Numbered from the stretch's first letter, positions 10,513 to 19,127 are shown. The stretch: DNA of 64,000 nucleotides from Fenollaria massiliensis (GCF_000312505.2 NZ_HG326228.1:124001-188000), one strand, 5' to 3'. Numbers and translations are program-made. Notes: generated from the letters alone by a model not told the origin.

Positions 10513-10523
10513 GAGGTAAAATT

Positions 10524-11954
10524 ATGGACTACAAAGATTTACCAGCACAAGAGGTTTTTCATTGGTTTAGAGAGATTAACCAAATCCCAAGAGGATCAGG
10601 CGACGAAAAAAGAATTTCCGATTTCCTATACAATTGGGCTAAGGAAAGAAATTTAGATGTGTGGCAAGACAAGGCACTAAACATCGTTATACACAAGGGT
10701 GCTACTAAGGGTTATGAAAATGCTCCAAAAGTTATTTTGCAAGGTCACATGGATATGGTTTGCGAAAAAACTTTAGATAGCGATCATGACTTTTCAAAAG
10801 ATCCAATCGAGATGATAGTTGACGGCGACTACCTAAGAGCAAATAATACAACACTTGGCGCTGACGATGGTATAGCAGTTGCTATGGCGCTTGCAGTTCT
10901 TGACTCAAAAGAAATTGAGCACCCAGCAATCGAAGCAGTATTTACAACTGCAGAAGAAACTTCCATGGTAGGAGCGCTTAATTTAACAAACGAACACTTA
11001 AGCGGAGACTACTTATTCAACATAGACTCTGAAGAAGAAGGCATATTCTTATCTTCAAGCTCAGGTGGAGTTAATAGTGAATCCAAATTCAAAGTAGAAT
11101 ACAAAGATAACGACAAAAAAGCTTTAGAAATAACACTTAAAGGCTTTACAGGCGGACACAGCGGCATGGAAATCATCAAGCAAAGAGCAAACGCTATCAA
11201 AGTTTTAGCAAGACTTTTAAATGAATGCAACTGCGATAAATTAAAATTAGTTTCAATCGAAGGCGGTACTAAGCACAATGCAATTGCCAACGTTGCCAAA
11301 GCTACTATAGTTCATACAGATTACGCTAAAGTTAAAGAAGCAATGAATGAATTATTCAGCCATATCAAAAAAGATTATCATGTAGAAGATCCAAATATGA
11401 CACTTGAATTTAAAGAAGTCAAAGCAGATAAACGCATGACAAAGAAAGATACAGATAGAATTATAAACTTCTTAATGCTTGCTCCACACGGCGTTATATA
11501 CATGTCTAAGGACATAGAAGGCCTTGTAATGACAAGCTGTAACGCAGCTATATTAAGAACTGAAGGAAATAACGTGAACTATCTATGCTCAATCAGAAGC
11601 TCATCAGATGCAGCACTTGTTGAAGTAAGAGAACAAGTTAGAATCATGACAGAAGTACTTGGCGGCAAGGTAGAATTATCAGAAGCATATCCATCTTGGG
11701 AATTTGATGAGGACCCAGTACTAAGAGACTTAGTAAGTAAAGTATATAAGGAAGAAACAGGCAAAGACGCAGAAGTAAGCGCTATACACGCAGGACTTGA
11801 ATGCGGTCTACTAAAACAAATCTTACCAGATACTAAGATGATAAGCTTTGGACCAAACATCTACGACGTTCATACAGCTAGAGAGCATCTAGATATTAAG
11901 TCAACTGAAAGAATGTGGCACTTCCTAAAGGCGCTACTAAAAGCAGTTAAATAA
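10524..11954 (+). CDS. pepD: Aminoacyl-histidine dipeptidase (PepD, M20 family)
   Basis: A cytosolic zinc dipeptidase of the M20 family with 476 residues, close to E. coli PepD (485). Metal-ligand segments are visible in order: LQGHMDMVCEK (His, Asp), GADDGIAVAMA (bridging Asp), TTAEETSMVGA (catalytic Glu and ligand), FNIDSEEEG (Asp) and HTAREHLDIKS (C-terminal His). The dimerisation or lid domain lies between about 180 and 400. AGGAGG precedes the ATG. It is the last gene of the run; its 3' end overlaps the minus-strand 46-codon ORF by 8 bp, and a terminator follows at 12233. Confidence 0.95.
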   Translation: MDYKDLPAQEVFHWFREINQIPRGSGDEKRISDFLYNWAKERNLDVWQDKALNIVIHKGATKGYENAPKVILQGHMDMVCEKTLDSDHDFSKDPIEMIVDGDYLRANNTTLGADDGIAVAMALAVLDSKEIEHPAIEAVFTTAEETSMVGALNLTNEHLSGDYLFNIDSEEEGIFLSSSSGGVNSESKFKVEYKDNDKKALEITLKGFTGGHSGMEIIKQRANAIKVLARLLNECNCDKLKLVSIEGGTKHNAIANVAKATIVHTDYAKVKEAMNELFSHIKKDYHVEDPNMTLEFKEVKADKRMTKKDTDRIINFLMLAPHGVIYMSKDIEGLVMTSCNAAILRTEGNNVNYLCSIRSSSDAALVEVREQVRIMTEVLGGKVELSEAYPSWEFDEDPVLRDLVSKVYKEETGKDAEVSAIHAGLECGLLKQILPDTKMISFGPNIYDVHTAREHLDIKSTERMWHFLKALLKAVK

Positions 11955-12087
11955 GCTTATTCTTATCAAAATTGCGTCTAAGGCTCGTAACGAATGCCTC
12001 TATATCCTCGACGTGCAACAGCACGACTCCGGTATATCGCATTCTAGACTTCGCCTTTTGCATCATGGCGCAAAGGTTATCGTACAT
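11947..12087 (-). CDS. 46-codon ORF inside a structured repeat-like element
   Basis: Reading leftwards from the ATG at 12087, the frame runs 46 codons to TAA at 11947. It encodes a compact basic peptide that starts MYDNLCAMMQKAKSR and contains LLHVEDIEAFVTSLRRNF. Codon and base composition are clearly richer in G+C than the flanking genes. AAGG lies about 13 bases upstream, a weak site. From memory, near-identical short ORFs are annotated as hypothetical proteins in other Firmicutes, which would suggest a mobile or repeated element or a conserved microprotein; I cannot verify that here. The plus-strand reading frame over the same bases (11972-12208) is probably a shadow. No function is proposed. 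Confidence 0.45.
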   Translation of the reverse strand: MYDNLCAMMQKAKSRMRYTGVVLLHVEDIEAFVTSLRRNFDKNKLI

Positions 12088-12200
12088 TTATGTACGATGC
12101 CTTCTTTTGCCTACAGAATACTTTCAAATTAAAACAGGCAAATCCATCTGTTTTCTCTTTGAAATAAGCAGGATAGATATATATAGAAAATATTTCCTAA
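11955..12200. repeat. G+C-richer structured intergenic element, possible dispersed repeat
   Basis: This 349 bp gap holds a block unlike the surrounding A+T-rich DNA. It contains a perfect stem ATCGTACAT/ATGTACGAT (12079-12098), an inner stem GTGC/GCAC near 12013-12024 nested within GAATGC/GCATTC (11991-12043), and CCTTT/AAAGG around 12055-12076. The 46-codon minus-strand ORF lies within it. There is no second copy in this window. It may be a REP-like or mobile repeat, or a structured RNA. Confidence 0.5.
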
Positions 12201-12232
12201 GCAATTAGAGAAAAACTAAAATTAAATTATAC

Positions 12233-12269
12233 GAAGGTAGTATGAAAAACATATTACCTTCTTTTTTTA
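12233..12269 (+). terminator. Rho-independent terminator of the tsaC-pepD run
   Basis: GAAGGTA pairs with TACCTTC, extended by TAT/ATA across one mismatch; the loop is GAAAAAC, followed by seven T. It ends just before the next -10 box. Confidence 0.8.
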
Positions 12270-12282
12270 TTTGTGCTATAAT
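12254..12282 (+). promoter_or_regulatory. Promoter of the alpha/beta hydrolase gene
   Basis: Extended -10 TGC-TATAAT (12274-12282). The -35 candidate TTACCT lies within the right arm of the preceding terminator. The leader would be about 15 nt. Confidence 0.6.
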
Positions 12283-12303
12283 ATATTCAAGAAAGGAGTC
12301 AAT

Positions 12304-13044
12304 ATGAACTATATTACTTGTGGCGATAGAAATAATAAGTCCTTAGTCTTTATTCATGGACTTGCGTCGACTGCTGAGCTATGTTTTGGAGCGCTTTTGC
12401 CACATTTAAGTGATTATTACGTTGTTTTATGCGAACTTGATTGTCATTATGATGAGAGCAAAAAAGATATTTTCTCAATGAATGATTGTATAGAAGACAT
12501 TGAAAATTATATAATAAATAATTTATCAGGCGAAGTTTATGGCTTATGCGGTTTTTCAATGGGCGCGACCATGGCAGTTGATCTTGTTTCAAGAGCAAGT
12601 ATAAGAGCAGAGAGACTTTTTCTTGACGCAGCCATCACCATAGAAATGGGTCTTGCGGCAAAACCATTCGCCTATGCTTTTGCTATAGGAACGGATAGGA
12701 TTAAAAAAGGAAAATTTATACCAAAGTTCATGCTTGACTACTTTATGGGCAAGGGCAATGATAGCGCAAGTGAGATGATGTATACAAATATCACTAAGAA
12801 GACCATTTTAAACGCTTGTAAGACTTTGTATCACTATCATGTTTCAGATAATCTGAAAAATTTTAACAAGCCAGTTTCATTTTTGCTGGGCAGCGAAGAA
12901 GCTATACCCAAAAAGAGCGAGGCAGTTTTGAGAAAATATTTACCGCAAATGAAGACCGAAGTTTTCGAAGGCAAGGGACACGGTCAATTCTTACACGAAG
13001 AACCTAAATTATACGCAGAAAAATTATTAGATTTTCTTAAATAA
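12304..13044 (+). CDS. Alpha/beta hydrolase
   Basis: A 246-residue single-domain alpha/beta hydrolase. The oxyanion segment FIHGLAST is near residue 20, the nucleophile elbow is GFSMGATMA, and the catalytic His is in GKGHGQFLHEEP near the C-terminus; an acidic residue near LLGSEEAIP may complete the triad. There is no signal peptide, so it is probably cytosolic. The substrate cannot be inferred; esterase, lipase-like or C-C hydrolase activity are all possible. The ATG at 12304 has AAAGGAG upstream; the TTG at 12271 lies inside the promoter. It is monocistronic, flanked by terminators, and convergent with the AraC-type gene. Confidence 0.85.
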   Translation: MNYITCGDRNNKSLVFIHGLASTAELCFGALLPHLSDYYVVLCELDCHYDESKKDIFSMNDCIEDIENYIINNLSGEVYGLCGFSMGATMAVDLVSRASIRAERLFLDAAITIEMGLAAKPFAYAFAIGTDRIKKGKFIPKFMLDYFMGKGNDSASEMMYTNITKKTILNACKTLYHYHVSDNLKNFNKPVSFLLGSEEAIPKKSEAVLRKYLPQMKTEVFEGKGHGQFLHEEPKLYAEKLLDFLK

Positions 13045-13063
13045 AAATATTATATATATAAAG

Positions 13064-13090
13064 AAATGCACCTCTCATGAAGTGCATTTT
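13064..13090. terminator. Bidirectional terminator between the hydrolase and araC-type genes
   Basis: AAATGCAC (13064-13071) pairs with GTGCATTT (13082-13089), with T-runs on both sides. Its core resembles the hairpin at 14242-14268 on the other side of the regulator. Confidence 0.7.
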
Positions 13091-13095
13091 AAAAT

Positions 13096-14042
13096 TTACT
13101 TTTTAATTTTCTTAAGCTGCGATGGAAGGCAGCCTTTGTATCTTTTGTAAAGTGTTGAGAACCTGCTTTGAGATGCATATCCAACAGATTTTGCGATGGA
13201 TTTGGCATCAAGATCAGTTGTTAGTATTAGGTTTTCAGCGACATTCATCCTTTTTCTTTGAGTGAACTCAGTTATGCTCACACCGTATTTCTTTTTAAAA
13301 GTGTATTTAAGCTTAGTCGGACTCATCATTGCAATTTTTGATAAAAGATCTTCTTTTAAATTCATGGAGAAGTGATCCTCGATATATTTTGCAACGCTGG
13401 TGATGGCTCTGTCATCGTCTTGAGGGAGTTTTACATTATCTTTTTCATCAGCTATAGCACTTAAAGATATTGCTATCCACTCCTTAGCTTTTTTTTCAAA
13501 AATAATTTTGCATCTTCCGCATCCATCTTGCACTTAAGTATCTCCATCGCTATCTTTTCAATCTTTTTTGATACTTTTCCTTTATTTTCTACAAATATTG
13601 AAGCAATTTTTGTTTTATTAAGATTATTCCTTTTAAAAAATTCATCATCTAGAAAACTTTCTTTAATCTTTAAGCTCACAGCGCTATATCTAGAATTTTT
13701 ATGCAAAACATATTTCATAACAGGCTTTGTCCTATCTATTATATATAAAGTTTTTGGCTCAACTACCTGATAAGGGTAGAAGGTTTCGCCCGAAGCAGAT
13801 ATGATGTATATAGATAAAATATAGAAAAAATTAAAAATATCAGGCACATCCTTATAAATAACATCATCAAGCATTGTTAAATCATTTATATCAAAAATAA
13901 AATCATCAGTTTCGTAAAACCAGTAGTAGCCCTTGATATTTTCTTCATTTATTAAATAAGTTTCGCCAAGCTTTGGAAATTGCTTAGGATTTTCAATCCT
14001 TTCCTTAGCGTATAATTTAATTAAGTCTTTAAATTTATTCAT
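13096..14042 (-). CDS. AraC-family transcriptional regulator, broken by a frameshift in an A8 run
   Basis: Two overlapping frames together make one AraC-type regulator of about 315 residues. The N-terminal part (14042 down to about 13490) looks like an effector-binding domain. The C-terminal part has the two helix-turn-helix units, with LLSKIAMMSPTKLKYTFKKK and AKSVGYASQSRFSTLYKRY. The first frame runs into TAG shortly after a run of eight A (plus positions 13489-13496). One extra A, or a -1 shift at the in-phase A-AAA-AAG, restores KKKAKEWIAISL and the rest. The start is the ATG at 14042, with GGAG 8 bases upstream, not the ATG 10 codons earlier. Targets are unknown. The break may be real, regulated or a sequencing error. 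Confidence 0.82.
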
Positions 14043-14079
14043 AGCTTCAACTCCATTATCACAATTAGCCAATATATCA

Positions 14080-14130
14080 AAAAGATATATCTTTTAAATA
14101 TATTGTAGCACAATTTGAACTCTAGTACAA
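14080..14130 (-). promoter_or_regulatory. Promoter of the araC-type gene with a palindrome at the start site
   Basis: Minus strand: TTGTAC (14130-14125), 17 bp, TACAAT (14107-14102) preceded by TGC. The palindrome AAAAGATATATCTTTT (14080-14095) lies at the predicted start site and is an operator candidate, possibly for autoregulation. Confidence 0.6.
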
Positions 14131-14241
14131 TAGATACACATAAAAAGTTAGCTATATCTAACAAAAGTTTTACTTTTTTATTTTTTATATCTTATATGTC
14201 TAAATAAGATAGATAATGAAAGTTTTTTAAATCTCATAAAA

Positions 14242-14268
14242 AAATGCACTTCAAGTACGAAGTGCATT
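14242..14268 (-). terminator. Terminator of the AI-2E-family permease gene
   Basis: AATGCACTTC (14243-14252) pairs with GAAGTGCATT (14259-14268). On the minus strand the stem is followed by a T-run. Confidence 0.78.
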
Positions 14269-14281
14269 ACATTTATCTAAA

Positions 14282-15424
14282 TTATTTAGTTTTTATATCA
14301 ATACCTTTTTCTTTAAGTTTTTTGTCCTTGTATATGCCAAGCAGTGTATATATAGTTGAAAACAAGGGAACAAAAAGTATCATACCGATGATGCCAAAGA
14401 GTGCACCGCCGACTGTGATTGCGACAATTACAAACATTGCAGGTAGTCCTACCTTGTTACCAACTATCCTTGGATAAGTTACATTGCCGTCGAATTGTTG
14501 CAAGACTACTACAAATATTATAAACATCAAAGCCTTGAACGGCGATTGAAGTAGTATAAGCAGTGCGCCAGTGAAAACACCGATGTAGGCACCTAGTATT
14601 GGTATCAAGGCACCAAGACCCATAATTATGGATATAGCTGGAGCGAATGGGAACCCAAATATCAGCATACCGACAAAGCACATAGAACCAAAGACCAAAG
14701 CCTCTATGAACTGACCAGTGAAGAAATTGTAGAAGTTGTCAAAAACTATCTCTCCAAACCTTACAAACTTGTCAGCCCATCTTTCAGGAAAAGCGGAGTA
14801 TAAAAGCTCCTTAGTCTTTCTTGCTAGGTCCTCTTTGGACGATAAAGCATATATTGCAAATGTAAAGCCCATAAACATGGCGAATAGTGTGTTTAGAACT
14901 GAGCCAACCCTTGAAACTATAGTGTTAAATAAGTCGGAGTTAGCATTTTGAACGTAGTTGATAAGAGTTCTTTGAACACTGTTGATGTTTAGCTTAGAGA
15001 ATAGTTCGTGAATATTTTCCTCATATTCTTTGAGCACTGGAAGCTTAACAAGTTGGTCCTCAAACTCAGGAAGTTTTTGCGCAACACTTATAATTGATTC
15101 TTGCACACGAGGCGCAACGATGTAGCCAAGAAGGAACATAATTGCAATCAGTATGCATATAGTAAGAAGCATGCATATAGCGCGCTTAAAACCAATTTTT
15201 TTAGGCTTCCACTTGCCAAAAATTTTCTCCTCGAATAGTTTTAGCGGAATATTTAGTATAAAAGCCACAAAACCACCCGCTAAGAATGGCGTGATTATAC
15301 CTAAGAAAATGTTTAGATATGACCAAAGCGACTTTAAATTAGAGAGTGCCACGTATAAAATGACACCAAAGGCAACTATTTTAAAATAAAAGAATAATGA
15401 CTTTTTATTGTATTTTTCGTCCAT
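14282..15424 (-). CDS. AI-2E family transporter (TqsA/YdiK-type permease)
   Basis: A 380-residue polytopic membrane protein with about seven or eight hydrophobic helices: two near residues 12-60, one near 75-95, a long amphipathic region, then a helical cluster from 150 to 360. The glycine- and proline-rich GLGALIPILGAYIGVFTGALL-type segment (shorter core IPILGAYIGVFTGALL) is typical of this family. Members export or import varied small solutes; autoinducer-2 is only one reported substrate, so the name does not fix the function. AGGAGG precedes the ATG. It is monocistronic with its own strong promoter and terminator. Confidence 0.87.
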   Translation of the reverse strand: MDEKYNKKSLFFYFKIVAFGVILYVALSNLKSLWSYLNIFLGIITPFLAGGFVAFILNIPLKLFEEKIFGKWKPKKIGFKRAICMLLTICILIAIMFLLGYIVAPRVQESIISVAQKLPEFEDQLVKLPVLKEYEENIHELFSKLNINSVQRTLINYVQNANSDLFNTIVSRVGSVLNTLFAMFMGFTFAIYALSSKEDLARKTKELLYSAFPERWADKFVRFGEIVFDNFYNFFTGQFIEALVFGSMCFVGMLIFGFPFAPAISIIMGLGALIPILGAYIGVFTGALLILLQSPFKALMFIIFVVVLQQFDGNVTYPRIVGNKVGLPAMFVIVAITVGGALFGIIGMILFVPLFSTIYTLLGIYKDKKLKEKGIDIKTK

Positions 15425-15447
15425 ATTTCTGCCTCCTTCATACTTTA

Positions 15448-15476
15448 ATTATACAATATAAAAGTAGCTAATTCAA
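15448..15476 (-). promoter_or_regulatory. Promoter of the AI-2E-family permease gene
   Basis: Minus strand TTGAAT (15476-15471), 17 bp, TATAAT (15453-15448). Confidence 0.72.
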
Positions 15477-15537
15477 TACAAAATTAAAATTTACCTAAAC
15501 TTTACACGCACTTAACCACAAAAAACACGAGATGATT

Positions 15538-15543
15538 TATAAT
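15538..15543 (+). promoter_or_regulatory. Probable -10 box of the 30-codon gene
   Basis: TATAAT about 43 bp before the ATG. No good -35 is seen at the usual spacing. Confidence 0.4.
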
Positions 15544-15585
15544 ATAGTTGTAAAAATTTTCAAATCAATAAAAGGAGTGTGTTAA

Positions 15586-15678
15586 ATGAGATTAATGTCA
15601 CTAGCATTTTCACTTATTAAGTATCCGTATATTTACAAGAAAGCGGACAAAATACACTTCAAGAAACCTCCAAATTAA
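15586..15678 (+). CDS. 30-residue small protein of unknown function
   Basis: A short ORF that has its own apparent transcription unit: a TATAAT at 15538, AAAGGAG 10 bases before the ATG, and a strong terminator 12 bp after the stop. The peptide begins MRLMSLAFSLIKYPYIYKKA and ends in a basic, proline-containing tail (HFKKPPN). The N-terminal 16 residues are hydrophobic or aromatic and could form a short membrane-associated helix, followed by five lysines. I recognise no family. It could be a small membrane peptide, a secreted peptide or a toxin-like peptide. It sits between a divergent permease gene and a large surface protein gene, with no evident link to either. Confidence 0.6.
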   Translation: MRLMSLAFSLIKYPYIYKKADKIHFKKPPN

Positions 15679-15690
15679 AATTTACCTGGG

Positions 15691-15720
15691 AAAGAAGAGC
15701 TCGGCAGAGCTTTTCTTTTT
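15691..15720 (+). terminator. Rho-independent terminator of the 30-codon gene
   Basis: An 11 bp stem (AAAGAAGAGCT with AGCTTTTCTTT, one G-T pair), loop CGGCAG, then T-rich sequence. Confidence 0.8.
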
Positions 15721-15819
15721 CATAAAAATGAAAAATTTGTTTATTATTTAGTTTATTATAGGATAATTTATGGATACTGGCACACCTATAAGATTTTTTT
15801 ATATAGTAAAATAAAGTGA

Positions 15820-15848
15820 TTGACTTATATAATAATAGGTAGTATAAT
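15820..15848 (+). promoter_or_regulatory. Strong promoter of the large surface protein gene
   Basis: TTGACT, a 17 bp spacer, TATAAT. This is one of the closest matches to consensus in the window. Confidence 0.8.
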
Positions 15849-15854
15849 TAAAGT

Positions 15855-15942
15855 AACATTATATGTTTAGGTGGGTAATAATCTAGGACAATCTACCAAA
15901 CAGTGGCAAGAAAGACTTGCTAATAAAGAAAGGAGTTTTAAA
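15855..15942 (+). other. Structured 5' leader of the surface protein mRNA
   Basis: About 88 nt between the predicted start and the ATG, long for this genome. GTTT-GGT pairs with ACC-AAAC (15867-15901 region), and GCAAG/CTTGC forms a second small hairpin (15906-15920), just before AAAGGAG. It may stabilise the mRNA or regulate translation; I cannot match it to a known riboswitch. Confidence 0.45.
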
Positions 15943-18900
15943 ATGAAGAACGCAAAAAGAATTCTTAGCTTGATACTTGTACTAGCCATGATGCTTTCAT
16001 CAGGTATCACGCTATACGCAGGAGGGGGGGGGTACTGGCTCTAGTGAAGAAGCTAAGTACACTGTAACAATTAATTTAAGCCCAGACATTGACCCAGGAG
16101 AGGAACTAGGATTAAAATATTATTCAAAAACAACGTACGTAGATGAAAAACTAACTTCTGGAGTTCAATTATGTGCAGGAGTAAAAATTAGCTATGATTG
16201 GAATCATGATTATAAGTACTATGCTAATGGTGTTGAATTTGATTATAATGGGTTTGAAATGCCAAAAGAGAATGTAACTATCGATGTGGTTAGGGACGGA
16301 TATCATACGAAGAATTATATACTTGCTCGTGATGGGGTAAAAGAACCTGCACAATGGAAGACAGTGACTTTGAATGCTGGAGACGGAAAATTTGAAAAGC
16401 ATGATAAAAATAGAACACCTTTAAAAACATTAACTTTTTATGTAAACCCACTGTATGAAGTTGAACTATTAAGAGCAGAAGAGAATGATGCATACTTTGA
16501 GTTCTATTCTTTATATGCGCCAGAAGGAAAAATTATAAGTAAGCCGGTAAAAAAACAATTCACTGCAAACGAAACAATAACTGTTGAATACAAAGCTATG
16601 CCAGAGATAACTTTGAACTTGCATAAGAAAGATAAAACAACTATTGATACAATAACAATACCTGGTAAAAGCACTTATGAAGACATCAAAAGCACAGTAA
16701 GATCTCATCAAAGTGAGCTAGGCGATGATGAAAAATTCGTGTGCTGGTCAACGGTAAAAGATCAACTTAATGATAGTTTTGCTTCAAAATATAATCCACA
16801 AAGTATTAATAGTTATAGGAATGTTAATGGAACAATACTTGAGGCTAAGTACGATGATTACCTAGATTATGATAGAAAATTCGTTGGAGCTAGATATGAT
16901 GGTTTTAAAACAACTGTTGACTTATACGAAGTTGTAACAAAAAAGACTAATCCTGTTGTAAATACTTTTTCTGCATATGAGCATGAGTATCAAGGAGAGG
17001 TAGATTTATCATCATATAGATATGATGCAACATGTATAGTTAATCCAGATGCTAAAGAAAAATTCACTTTTGGTAATATAGCAGCAAGTAACCGTTTTGA
17101 CAAAACTAAGCTTTATAAGATTACAGACTTAGTCGCTAAAACACATGTAGAGCTTGATTTAAGTGAAAAAATAACAAGTGATGTTGATACATTAGATATA
17201 ATTAAAGATAATGAAGATAATCCGCACCCTACACTTTATGTTAAGGGAGAACCAAGAGTAAATTATACTAAAGAGAACGAAGCTAAACTTGATTTATCGC
17301 ATATTGTTCTTGCTGTAGTGGATAAAGAAGATGAAAGAAAAGAAACTTATATACCGTTTGAAGATTTCAAAGCAAGAGGTATCAAAACTATTCCAGCAAA
17401 TGAAGACATATTAGATGCTTCATACAATGGAAAATCAATTAAAGTAATGTATAATGGAAACTTTGCATATACAGAAGAGGCTTTGATTATTGAAAAAGAA
17501 AGCGCTTTGTATGTGCCTGTTTATGATAAGCTTGAGAAAAAGGTTGAAGATTTTGTAGCAACTAAAATAAAGTTTTTAGATGAAAAAAGCACAGAAACAT
17601 CTAAGCCTGAAGCAAGCAAAAAACCTACAGCTTATAAAGTAACATTTGTAGGTGAAGGATTACCAGACGCAACTCTTTATGATAATGGACAATTCTACTA
17701 TACAGTGAAAGAAGAGGATGCAGGTAAAACTATAAAATTACCAGTACTTATAACTTATAGAGACAGCTCAACAGACAACGCTGAAATAGTTATAAATGTT
17801 AAACCTCTTGATGATCAATCAGCAGCGCCAACTGTTGAAGATGTTGTGGAAGGTGCAACAGTTATCAATGGAACTGGTGTAGAAGGTGCGACTATAAAGA
17901 TACTAAAAGGCACAGAAGTAATAGCTGAAAATATTGTTGTAGGTAACGATGGCAAGTGGAAGGCTGAAAATATCGATGCTACAAAGCTGAAAGCTGATGA
18001 TAAGCTTACTATTGAACAAACTGAAAATGGTAAAAAACCAAATAGTATAGAAACAACAGTTAAAGCAAAGACAGTAACTCCAGAAGAAAAGAAAGATAAC
18101 GAAAAGTATAATCCAACAGCAACAAATATAACAAAAAATTTTGGAGAAGCTACAACAGAAGATGAAGTAAAAGCAGCTGTAAGTGTAGCAGACTATCCAC
18201 AAGATAAAGATGCATATACAGTAACAGTAGACGATCCAAGCAAATTGCCAGATGGACAAACAGCAGCAGACTTTAACGTAGCAGTAACAGTAACATATCC
18301 AGACCAATCAACTGATAAGCTTACAGTAAAAGTTACAGTTAAAGCAAAAGCACCAACTCCAGAAGATAAAGTATCTATAGCTCCAGCATATCATGGAAAA
18401 GTATACGCAAATCCTTCAAATCCACTACCTGGAGATTTAGTAAGATTAACTGCAATACCAGACAACGGATTTGAACTTGATTACTTTGATGTTAGAGATC
18501 AATTCGATAATCCAGTTAAAGTTTATGGCGATTACTTCTATATGCCAGATGGACCTGTAACTGTTTACCCTGTATTTAAAGAAATTGGCTCTTATCATAG
18601 ACCATATTATCCAGATAATTACGAATATAGATACAGAAGAAACAGAAAAGATAATAACGAGGAAGATACTATTGTAGAAGAAAATCCAGTTAAAGTTTAT
18701 GAGGCGATAGCTTTAGTAACAATAGGATCAAAAAAATTAGAAAAAACTGTCAATGGAGTTCATACAGTTACTCTTATGGATGTAGCTGCTCAAATTAAGA
18801 ATGGTAGAACAATGATTCCTCTTAGATATGTAGCTGAAGCACTTGGCTTTAACGTTACATGGATTAAGGAAACAAGAACTGTAGTTATATATGACAATCA

Positions 18901-19111
18901 ATTCAAAGTTGAAATACCTGTTGACACTAATAGAATCATTGTTAACGGTGTTAAGTTCGAAAGCGATGTTAAACCACAAATTGTAAACAACAGAACTTTA
19001 CTTCCAATTGCAAATATTGCTAGAGCACTTGGATTAAAGGATGGTACAGACATTCTTTGGAACCCAGTAACAAGACAAGCAACAATAATTAGAAGAGTTT
19101 ATTCAAAATAA
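15943..19111 (+). CDS. Large Rib-repeat/Cu-amine-oxidase-N surface protein, out of frame at a G9 tract
   Basis: The ATG at 15943 (AAAGGAG upstream) starts a clear signal peptide ending ITLYAGG, then enters nine consecutive G (16024-16032) and stops at a TAG 12 nt past the tract. The other frame is open from the tract to 19111; with one G fewer (or two more) the two join into a 1055-residue protein. Domains in order: a long beta-rich N-terminal region; a bacterial Ig-like module near EGATVINGTGVEGATIKI; a Rib-like repeat (YNPTATNITKNFGEATTEDE); a bacterial repeat module with GKVYANPSNPLPGDLVRLTA; and a C-terminal copper-amine-oxidase-N domain with NGRTMIPLRYVAEALGFNV and NNRTLLPIANIARALGL, likely wall-associated. 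An adhesin role is inferred. The tract suggests phase variation, currently OFF. Confidence 0.85.
16024..16032 (+). repeat. Poly-G tract (nine G) inside the surface protein gene
   Basis: A run of nine G in DNA where even four G in a row are rare. It lies immediately after the signal peptide region and controls the reading frame. Confidence 0.95.
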
Positions 19112-19127
19112 AATATTGAATTTAAAA

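Noticed and set aside
11972-12208. A 78-codon plus-strand ORF after pepD
   Set aside because: It lies over the structured element, has no ribosome binding site, and the minus-strand 46-codon frame is the more protein-like reading. It is likely a shadow.
14282-15424. Reading the AI-2E-family permease as proof of autoinducer-2 signalling
   Set aside because: The family name does not define substrate, and there is no luxS or lsr gene in the window.
17903-18307. A 134-codon minus-strand ORF inside the surface protein gene
   Set aside because: Its product is an improbable Cys/Phe/Tyr-rich string opposite the Rib-like region and there is no start signal. It is a shadow of the repetitive plus-strand coding.
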